Shown: piece by piece, positions 48,425 to 58,427 of the stretch
How positions within the stretch are numbered: position 1 is the stretch's first letter
Layout of the letters: every line of letters starts with the position of its first letter
NCBI RefSeq assembly: GCF_900496995.4
Contig: NC_044010.1
Location: forward strand, 930,001 to 994,000
DNA: 64,000 nt
Direction: 5' to 3'
Source: Aquila chrysaetos chrysaetos
Taxonomy: Eukaryota > Chordata > Aves > Accipitriformes > Accipitridae
Position numbers and translations under genes: made by a program
Notes under the pieces: generated by a model
What the model saw: only the letters and a program-made list of their open reading frames with translations
Told to the model about the DNA's origin: nothing
Database searches by the model: none

Positions 48425-49080
48425 AAAACATAAGGTTATATGTTGAGGAACAAAGTATGTGGATCACAGTTCCAGAACAGAATACAGTATCCTGGGAAGA
48501 CAAGACCCCAGGGAGGCAGATACATGATCGCATGCTGTATAAAATGGGATCTCAAAGAGCGAACAGATTGTGTTACCTCTGTTTACAGCACAAGGTACTG
48601 GAACATGTCCATGATTCAAAAAAGGATGTGGAAAAATGGAGAAGGGTTTAGAAGAGTGGTACAAAAACCCCTGACTTGTCGCCTGGAGATTTTGCTTTCG
48701 AATGTACAGAACCTGAGGTGTTTGATCTATTTTACCTAATCCGAAGGAAACAGTGGTGAGCTCAGGAAGCAACTTTACTGCAAACAAAAGGAAATTCGTT
48801 TTACGTGTCACAAAGACGGTAGAATTATTGTTAGAGAATGTTGTGGAGACCAGGAGCATAAATGAGTTCAAACAGGGATTAGGTAATTTGTGGAGGATCA
48901 ATTCCTCACTGGCTTTTGAATCTGACAGCCTGGGTATGACTGCCAGCTCAGGATGTCCTTGACTCTTGTTTACAGGAAGCTTCTATATGATGCCTTGGCT
49001 CTCGGTGCCTTTCCTTAGGGATCCTGTATCGGCCATAGCAGAGCACTAGGCTAGAGAGACCATTGGTACGACCATTTTTA
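48425..49080 (+). mobile_element. CR1/L3-type LINE 3' fragment
   Basis: Forward-oriented text includes 'tgttgtggagaccaggagc', 'ttcaaacagggattagg' and the terminal 'gcactaggctagagagacca' with 'ttggtacgacc', which matches the 3' end of the old CR1/L3 group. It is decayed. Confidence 0.65.
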
Positions 49081-49689
49081 CGCTCACAATCTCTCTCTGA
49101 TCTATTCGCAATCTATCTTTGACATTTTCTCCCCATGAGGAGAAGATGTGAAGTAGAGGCAGGTTCTCTACTCCAACAGAGGAGCATAAGGATGACTAGT
49201 GGCTCAAAATTAAACCCAAAATCTGCCTGGAAATGAAGCACATGTTTTCCAGAGCAAGGCTCTGACATGGGAAGAACTCTTGTGGTGGCCTCTTCACCAC
49301 CTGCAGACTGTTGACGTGAAAAATGGTTGACGGCATCCTCTTGCTCAGCCCTAGGATATGGGGCTCTCTGCAGGAACAAGGAAGCCAAGCCAGCTGATCA
49401 CCATCATGAGAATAAAACACTATCTATTCATATTTCCCCAGGCTTTTCCCTCACTCACAGCCCTGACTGGAGGGCTTCCCTAAGAGTGCATGTGGGCCCT
49501 TTTTAAGACTCAGGAAAAAAGCCAGCTGGGCTTGCTCTGCAAGAAAACTCCAGCGCAGAGCTGGGAAACTGCAGAGGAGCATGACTGCTGAGCTGAGGCA
49601 CATAAGCTATAGGGAAAAGGAAGGAAAAGGCTCCTGGACTCAAACTGAGGTGGTGGTGGCATGTGGGTGTGGGGACTTTCCCCTGAGTT

Positions 49690-49900
49690 TAGCAGGGACC
49701 TGCTGTTTTTTCCCTAGCTACAGGTGGTCAGAGGGCTCACTTGTTCCAGACTTGAAGGAGAGATAGGGGTTTGTCTTTTTTTTGTGGTTTTTTTTTTATT
49801 ACTATCGTTTTCTTCTCTGTGTTGCTTATTAAGTCAAAATAAAAGTCACTCTGAAAGACTGGTAACCTCAAGGGTTCTGTGGGCCCCCTCTCTGAACTGT
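49690..49900 (+). repeat. Dispersed duplicate, copy 1
   Basis: 'tcagagggctcacttgttcc' and 'gacttgaaggagaga', then a T-rich run and 'actctgaaagactggtaacc', correspond in order to 53,790-53,960. An A-to-T-rich insertion and several indels separate the copies. Its nature (repeat or segmental duplication) is unknown. Confidence 0.45.
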
Positions 49901-52900
49901 AAGACCAGATCAGCTTGTGCAGAGAAAGAAATACGGACAAAATGGTCCAGTCATGAGCCAAGGTAAAGTTCAGAAGCCTTAAGAATGGAAAAGGAGGCTA
50001 CAGTCAAAATACTGGGTCAGGAGTAGTTACTCAAAAGAAGAAAAAAAAAAACAAAACCCAAGACTAACAGCATTTCCTGCCCTGGTCTGTGAAAAACAAA
50101 TGTTTGGCGTGGATATAAAAAACAGAAAACTCTCAAAACGAAGGGGCGTGCTCATTGAAGGGTCGGAAGATGATCTGGAAACCTTCCCAGGTGCTTGAGG
50201 GTGGGATTCCACCTTGCAGCTGCTCTCATGAGGAAACTGATCCAAGAGACTCTCTTCCAAGTTTGCCTTCTGTCTCAATGCCACTGGGAATGACTGCCCC
50301 TGGCTACATACTCACCCCCCATGCACAGTTTGTGATAATATGGCCCTTCATGGGGCTGTAGGCCAGACCGATGTAACCATTAGGTTTAAAAGGAAGAGAA
50401 GAAGAAAAAGTGAGTGTGTAATTAGGATAGGGAATATTTCAAATTACTTCCATGGCAAGTTCCCCCAGGCAGCTGCCCTAGCACAACTGAGCAGATGAGA
50501 AACTGTACTGAGGAGTGGAAAGGATAGAAAACTTTTAAAATGCCATTGCTGTCACATGGAATTACACTCTGGATGGCTGGCTGATATCTGTAAATGGCTC
50601 TGGGAGAAGTGGACTATCCAAGCAGTGTCCTAAACCCAGCTGACAGTGCAGCACTGACAGATTTTAAGATACCTGGGGCAGTTGCTGTGGTCACTTGGGG
50701 ATGTGTAGACCTGCCAGCTAAACCCAGAAGTTTGTTTCCCCAAGACAATTCTGCAACTGACAGCTCTAAAAGAGGTTCTCCAGAAAGTTGCAGTGATCTC
50801 AGGTACTGGCTCTGCTGTTGGGCAGCCAATATAGGTTCTTGATAACCAACTGGAGTTGTAGACAATGAGAAAAATAGGGCCATAACTTCCTAAGGGGGGA
50901 AAATCAAACTCCAAAGCTCTATCTGGGGGATGCAATAAGGGAGGGAACGCTACTGGGAAAGGGTCCAGAATCAGCTACAGCTGAGAAGGCTGTAAGTGAC
51001 GTGAATGTATACGTGCCTTTCTAGTGGAGGTCCCCTAGACCTGCCCTGGACTCTCTAGGCAAAGGTCCATTTCTCCTGGAAGCCAGAGAGACACCTGTGC
51101 ATGTTCAAATCAACCTGCGGACACCCAGGCAAGACAAATCTGATGCTGATTGACCACACAGGGACTCCTCAGTTCTCCAGGTTTGAGTTAGGCCTCTCAT
51201 AACACCGGCGGTGTGATCCGAGGCATTCCTGGTTCCTCCACTCTGAGAGACAGCTCACGGCATGCTCTGTGCCTGGCATTTTGGGTACAGAGAAACTCGG
51301 AAGACTGCTCACCATCTTTTCAGTCAAGTATTTACAGACATGTCAAGTTCGGTGCCACCAGAGGGCCCTTGAGGAGACAGGAAAGCTGTAGACCTATGCT
51401 GAAAGGACTCCAGCGATTCCTCTCCCAGTAATAAACCCGTTTGAGAGGATCAAGGACAGCAATACAAGGTCCACCCTCCAAGCTGAGAGAGGTATCCGTT
51501 TGAGCTACAGTTGGTTGTGCTGCTTATTATCCCAGAGTGGTGCTCCTTTTCAGCACAAGCAGCGGTCTTGAAAGAAGAGATTGGGGCTTAGCCTTTGCAT
51601 CCCAGGTAACGCAGGAGGACTGGGTCTTGCTGGAATCTTCAGCGATGGGAGCACGTACAGCGCTGAGATGTTCTGCTGTACGGCAATTAGAAAACCGCAG
51701 GTGTCACCACTATATCCCAATTCCATGACAGCAGTCTTCCTTCTTGTCTGCAGTCTGGGATCCCATCAGCTCTCTGTAAGCTTTTTACCCTTGGAAGTAA
51801 AAGCCAGAGCAGCACTGGGGAATACTGGGCCACCTACAGGAATCCTGCCACAGATGGGAGACCTTAAGTCAGGATTTGATCTGGAAACCCTTTAAAACAT
51901 AGAGAAACTGAGGTGGAACAGGATCCTCTCCCACTGAGAAACTGCAGTCAACATGGCACACTGTTAGCAGTGCTTTACAAGAATGCTTATTTCTACAGCT
52001 ATGAAAAGGGATTCACAGACCCTGAAGCAGTCTGTATTTTCTTTAGTTATGATCAAAACCTCATGACTCATTTGAATTACAAGGTTGGCTTTCCCAAACT
52101 TCTCTACTGAACCTTCTGTGAAATTTACCTTGTGGAGAACTGGCAAATTCCCAGCTCAAATCTGGGTCCATATCTACCATGCTGCTATCCTGGAAGCACG
52201 GGAGGTTTGTTGGAGCCATATACGACAGCCTCAGCTGTTTTCAAAACTGGATCTGGCATAGGAAAAAATTTTGAAGTACCATTTAAGAAACTGTCCTTCA
52301 CACAGGAAAACAGCAACTAGCTCTGAGTTTTCAGATGGGACTTCTGGTGTGTTTATGGACGAGCCTAACAGAGCGCTACCTGAGTTCATACTTGTGGAGT
52401 GCTGTCCAGCGAAGGCCCTTTTGTGAAGTTATTTGGATGTGCAACAACAGAAAAGCTGTTGAAGGATGCTTCAGGCAAGGGTCTTTGAAAATTTTTATTA
52501 CAAATTTTGCAGCCTAATAAATGCATCCTAAAATGATGGGTGAATTGCTGTAAGATCTGGGAAAGTCTAAGACATGGCTCTACCTGAGCTGCTAGAGAGG
52601 TATTGGCAGACCTACGTAATCACAGAGCTCTGGAAGCTGACTATTTTTGCTACATCTTACAGCCTTTACTGGTTTTAGGCTCTTCCATCTTGGATGCATG
52701 AAGCCCCAGTAGCATTTCAGACCTAGGGACAAGATTCTTCGTTGCAGGACATGTGGCCAAACACCCTGCCGACATAATGACACCGCTTCATGGATTAAGC
52801 GATTGAGAATAAAGCATCTTGAACCCCACTAGGACATTGGAAACGTTCAGCTGGACTTGTTGAGATAAAGTGTTTAAGATAGGCAGTAGAAAATGGGAAC

Positions 52901-53774
52901 AATGTCATTATAAAAAATGCTGGAGATCTGTAGAATGTGTGGCTCCTACAGCCCCCTGATGACAAGTAGCATCAGCTAGATATCACCCACAGCACATACA
53001 TGGGTCGCGTGCTCTTCCAGCCTCTTTAACGGGTGATTTGCAGCAAGTCACCTAGTCATCTGTCATAGCCTGCCTGCACAGGTACACCTGACAAGGTGTC
53101 TGCTCTGATATCCCAGTTCCCTGAAGCTCAGCTAAGGATCTACTGTTGTGCAGATACTTCCAGCTGTGACTCAGGCTTCCTGAACAGCCTGAGGTGGGAA
53201 AGCATCCTCTTCTGTGTCTGATAGAAAATGCCTCCCACAAGAGCGAAGCTGTACCTGATGGCACCACGCTTGGTCCATGAGCCATCTTGTGTGGCTGAGA
53301 CCCTTGAAGACAAACACCTTAGGTCTCTCCTCCCCCCTGTGACTGGCCATGCTCTGCTAAAACCGTAAGAGCTCACCAAGAAACAAACCCCAAACTCATC
53401 CACTGATAGGCAGCGCTCCAGTCCTGTCCATCTGCAATATGTCCCCAGTCTGAGCCCACACATGTAAACACAGACTTCTTCCCTGAGAAAACACACAGAC
53501 TGGATCAGCCACGAGCGTGTCTGTCTTTGACTCCGCTCTTGAAATAAGGGAGAGTGGTGGGAGGGAAAAGTACATGGGCTTCTTAAGGATCTGGGAAGGC
53601 AAGTTGTTTCAGTTTCCCATATGGTGTATGGGAAGCGGGTGAGCAATGTGTCTCCTAACCGGAGGGCCTAAAGAAGCCCCTGATCCCAGAGGAAGAGGTG
53701 GGGGAGAGAAGTAATTCATCTTCACTATTTTTTTTAAGCTAATATGACAGGGTGATTATGGACTTTCCTGAAGC
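49901..53774. other. Intergenic stretch
   Basis: No gene or confidently named repeat was recognised. Open frames are below about 105 codons, apart from one minus-strand frame that starts in the next block (53,140-53,646, 168 codons, no domain features). Confidence 0.5.
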
Positions 53775-53960
53775 AAGAAGGGTTTTCCTCCCAGACCAGC
53801 AGTGGCTGGAGGGCTCACTTTTTCCAGGTCTGAAGGAGGGTTCATGATTCTGCCCGTGCAATGGTTTTGATTATGCTGGTCTTGCTTCATTTATTGGCTC
53901 AAAACTGGTGTGAAAGACCAAAGAGGCTGGGCGGAGGGAATAATTTGCCTAAGGGGGAAA
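53775..53960 (+). repeat. Dispersed duplicate, copy 2
   Basis: 'tggagggctcactttttcc' and 'ggtctgaaggagggttc', then 'attggctcaaaactggtgtg' and 'aaagaccaaag', parallel copy 1 at 49,690-49,900 in the same orientation, 4.1 kb away. Confidence 0.45.
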
Positions 53961-54069
53961 TGAGGAGGTGACAGCTGTAAGATGCAAAGAGCATTCGTTT
54001 CTGGGCTCAGCACTTCAAAATACCTTCAGACTCAGTTCAAACTTTCCGTGGCAGGCCTCTGTTTCTTCA

Positions 54070-54185
54070 TATATCACAGAAAGATGTAGATGGGAAGGCA
54101 CCTCTGGAGATCTCTAGCCCAACCCACTTGGCTGCAGCAGAGCTGACTCCACAGCTAGGTCAGGTTGCTCTGCCTAACCAGAAGC
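54070..54185 (-). mobile_element. Short CR1 fragment (antisense)
   Basis: 'gggaaggcacctctggagat' with 'ctctagcccaaccc' and 'gctaggtcaggttgctctg' follows the antisense CR1 3' region. Confidence 0.55.
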
Positions 54186-57100
54186 GTCAACTGGTTTTAT
54201 TCCATCAACAGGGAGTTCAGCTGCCTCCTCTCATGCTTGCCGCCTGCAGCTCACCACCGCAGCCGCAGCTGTTCTCTTCAGGAGGCCGTGCCTGCATGGT
54301 CGCCCAACGAGGAGCAGCTCGCATCCCACCAGTGCTGTCCTGGCAGGCTTGGCACCCCCCACCACAGCCACAGCCTTCAGGTGGCGGGCTCGCCGCCCCG
54401 GTGGGTCCAGGTCCCAACCGTCCAGTGATCCCTCCTGGTCACTCGCTCATCCGAGCTGGGACAGGGACCCAGCTAAGACCAGGTAGGCGGCTCTACCTGC
54501 TCTTTGCACTGGCGTCTGCGTTTGCTTTTCTAAACCACAGAAAAGGGCCGTCAGAAGCAGAAATTGTCGGTCTAGAGGGAAGTCTAGCAGAGCCTGCAAG
54601 AGCATGACTATGCTACCACCACAAGCCTCTCAAAGCAAGCAGCCCCGGAGCAGGATGAGAAAGAAGGAAATCTCTGGTGCCGCTCGGTTGGCAGGACCAG
54701 AGCTGCTAGAAGGTTGGAGCAGGTGCCATCGGAAGCAAGGAAGGGATCATAAGCACCAGACAAGTTGCTTAGGAAGGGCCTCCTGACACCAAAACCTCAC
54801 CCAGGTGGAACCACTGAGGACTTTGTTGCGTGCTTATTGCAACCTAAGGTCTGGTCTACAGTCACGCTTGACCCCGTGGTAAGACCTGATGAAAAGACAG
54901 TTAGGTTCAGCCGGTACGCACTTCTGTGCAGACAGTCTCTTGCAGCTTCATGCCAGCATGCACTGACTTCTAGTGTAGCTCTTAGCAGAACTGATAGTGT
55001 TCGGGGAGTTCTGCCCCCAGCTGATGAGGTTAACAGATGGTCAGAGGAATCAAATTAGATGAACGGAGAATTAGCACAGAGCCAAGAAAGGTGAATAGGG
55101 CCCCTGAATGGTATCATTACTTCTGAGGAATCACCGGTGAAGATGGGCTTTGTTCTTACCTTGATGACACCAGCACGACACCATTGATCTCACTGTGGAA
55201 GAAGAATTAGACTGAATGACAAAAAGCATCTTCAAGTTTGGATGCCAATCAAGCACACAGGCAGGCTTGAGATGAACTGCAGTGCAGAACGCTGTATCCT
55301 CAACTTTTTCTGGAAGTCTATGCAACTTCTTGCTGTGATCGCCTTGTCAGCTAAAATACCACCAGATACAGCACGGATCTTTGCAGGTCTAAGGAAAGGG
55401 AAGAAACCGTGCAGCTTCCCATTATGTTATCTGTAGCCCTCAACTCAAGTCAGTGATGGTGTCCTGCAGGTCACTGAGATGAAAAAATACCAAAGCAGAT
55501 ATTCTTCTAACTGTTTCTGCATCTGTAGCTGTATCTTCTAACTCTGCATAGATGATGACAAAGGTGTTCAATAAATCTGAGTAAGAGAGAAGAACTAGTA
55601 GAAGCTGTGGAGTGAAGGGGTCCATAGAGACATGGGGAACCTGGCTGGCAGCCCTTTGTCACTTCTTTCTGTCCTGCAGTGTTTCGCTCAGAGGAGATGA
55701 GGGATGGCTGCTCACATTGCTAGTGCTGACCTAACGATCGGGTGCTGCCTCACCTCCTTCTGGATGACCGGCTGGATAGAGCCAGAGGTACTGGTGTTGC
55801 ATCCACACAGAAAGCAGAGATGGCATTATCTCATTGGCAAGTACATTCTTCACTACACATGGTCAGGCACTGCTGCAGTGGTGGGGATGAAGTGTGAAAA
55901 CTGTAGTCAGCCTCTGCAGAGATTGTATCATCCGCTAAGAACTTATCTTCGGTACCGAACAGTAAAAGATGACTGGTCAGCAGAAAGTTTGGGGGAGTCC
56001 TGAGGACTTGCTCCAATGTGAAAGTATCTTGAACAGAGACTAGAATCCATCGTTTTTCAAAATGGAGCAATAGTAGGAGTACAAAATTGCAGAAGCGCAG
56101 CTAGAAGATAGGTGCAGGTTGAAGCAGCGCGTTGATCGCACTGCCCAAGGCGGGCAGGAGCAGGGGAAGGCGTTGCAAGTCAGTCCCAGGCAGCAGCTAC
56201 CTGCTTTTGAAACGCTGGTCACGGGGGGAAGGCACCCGAACCGGCCGTGGCTCCAGCTGCCGAGGGAGCTCCGCGGAGCGGGACGGGGCCGCGGCGAGCG
56301 CGGCAGAGAGGGCATGGCTGCAACGACTGTGCTGCAAAGGCCCCCAGCGCAGGCAGAGCCCAGCGCGTGGCTCCAGCTGGAGACGGGGATGTCCCAGGAC
56401 CTGTTTGAACCAGGTCCATCGCCGCTGGAGGAGAAGGACCCAAATCCCCTCCTTGACACTGAGGTGGAAAGGAGTGAAGGGGCTGGGGCGGGAGCGCCAG
56501 GGCTGTGGTGGCCCTTGGACCGAGATGGGTCCAGACCCAGCAGAGGGTCCGCCAGAAAATGGGTGCCGGGGCAGCGGTGCACCCGCACCCTGCAGTGCTG
56601 TGAGATCCCACCGGGCAGGCACGTGCCCCCAGAGACCTTCGTAGGTGGGAAGGGGCTTGGCAGCAGCCCCGTCCTTTGCACCACGCTTGTGTCCCTCTGC
56701 GCCCCGGGGCCAGTCCTGCAGCCAAACGGAGACGTTTGGAGAAAACAACAGTCGACGCTTTGCCCCTCCAGAGACAAGCAACTGTTGGCGCTCCCAGTAT
56801 CCGATCTCTTGCTGCAGTCGGACAAGCACAAAGCCACTGACGCTCAGACAAAAGTTGGTATTATTTACAGCTCCCAGTCTCGGTGGCTCATTGCGCGATT
56901 GCCAAAGTACGAGTTTAAAAAGGAAGAAACGCTAACAGCAGCTTTCAAGGTCTGCAAAGATAAAAAAAGACAAATGCTTGACAGGTCTCTCCCAGGCAGC
57001 TGGTGGGACAAAGAACTGAAGCTCTTGCCTCTTAAAACGCTTCCCCGTTGCTGCGACTGATAGTGCGCGGGCCATGCCCGAAGCCAGCCAGGGCAGCGTA

Positions 57101-57454
57101 CGGTTAGGGCAGCGCTTGGCCGCGTCTAACCGCCGCGGCTCGGGTTCCCTTTCTGAACCTCCGTCATCTGGTGCCGAGGCCCCATTTTGGTTTTGAGGGC
57201 TTCACGATAGCCCCGGAGCTTTACGTTGCGTTTGTGCCGTGCCCTCGCCTGGCAGAGGGAACAGGACCCAGGCACCCCTGTCTCCAGCACGCGGGGGACA
57301 TTCGAATAACTAAGACAGGTCTTCTGACTAACTTAGGGTTCCCCTCTCTACCCGCTGCCGGTCAAGCCACCCCGTCTTTCCGCAAACTAACTTCTACCGA
57401 CCCGATCGGAACGTAACCCAAGATGTACAGACACAACCGTCCACACGAGCTGTT
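54186..57454. other. Intergenic stretch with GC-rich patch 56,110-56,760
   Basis: No gene was recognised. The GC- and CpG-rich patch at 56,110-56,760 keeps several frames open on both strands; the longest is plus 56,119-57,060 (313 codons). Because five frames are open together, the openness reflects base composition more than coding. No domain was recognised. Confidence 0.45.
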
Positions 57455-57473
57455 TGAAATATTTTTAAACGCT

Positions 57474-57479
57474 TTTATT
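57474..57479 (-). terminator. PTMS: PTMS poly(A) signal AATAAA
   Basis: AATAAA lies on the minus strand about 0.9 kb downstream of the PTMS stop. It bounds an AU-rich 3'UTR of about 57,455-58,376. Confidence 0.6.
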
Positions 57480-58376
57480 TACAGTGCTAGTTGAAAACAA
57501 TATATATATTTATATCTATCATCCTCGTGATGTCTGTGCCATAGAAAATGCCGTGGCTATATTGCCTTTAATTTACAAAAATGGTCACCATAAAATCTGA
57601 AGGGGAAAAAATGGAAATCAAAGTTTGGTCCCCAATTGTTTCTCTCTTGGTTTGTTTTTAAAAAAGCCTCCAAATTAAAAAAATACGCAGTTCAGATGAA
57701 GTTTGTATATAAAAACAACCCTTCTGAAAAATTCATGAGGGCCAGCTTGCTGTCATGTAAACTTGACCAAAAAAAAAAAAAGAAAGCTTAAAATAAATTC
57801 TGTCTCCGTATGTGGCTTAATAAAACCATTATTTGCTTGTAATATTCTTTTTCTTCGTCTCTTGGGGTTCAGTGGGAAAGCAGATGAGAGGAGGCCTAGG
57901 ACTGGAAAATGCACCATGAGATCTGTGCCCGCAGCCTCCTGGACTCAGGGAGGACAATCTGACAGCAGGTCTGGGGAGCAGAAGCTGTCAAGAATCTCAG
58001 TCGTACTAGTGACAAAAAAAGGAGGGCGAGTGAAAAGGGAAGGAGAGGTGCTTGCCACGTGAGAAGCCTGGCACACGGGCCTGGCAAGTTTACGTACTGG
58101 GCCCCAGGAAACGATGAGATTCTTGAGGGAGGAGGATCATTTGTAAGTGGGGCACAGCTGAAGGGATGTGGGGGACTGGAACAATTTCAGCTGGGGAATG
58201 TCACAGATGGGCTAGGTCTTCGGGTGAGGAGGAAACTGCTGTCTTCCCTGTTTGAGAGCATTTCTAATCTTTCCTCATCTGAGATTGTGTGAAGCCAGAG
58301 GCTAACGGACAGTGCAAGCACAGGCTGGAATGGAGGAGGAGAGATGGACGGAACAGAGGAGATGGGAGGGGAGGAC

Positions 58377-58427
58377 TCAGGCTGAAGACCCGTTTTCTGT
58401 CTTCTGTCTCTTTGGATCCACTTCATC
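58377..58427 (-). CDS. PTMS: PTMS exon 5 (nuclear-localisation end)
   Basis: Encodes DEVDPKRQKTENGSSA and TGA. KRQK is the basic nuclear-localisation core. Confidence 0.93.
   Translation of the reverse strand, partial: DEVDPKRQKTENGSSA

Noticed and set aside
53140-53646. 168-codon minus-strand frame
   Set aside because: No recognisable domain or conserved motif, with repeats nearby. Likely a chance open frame.
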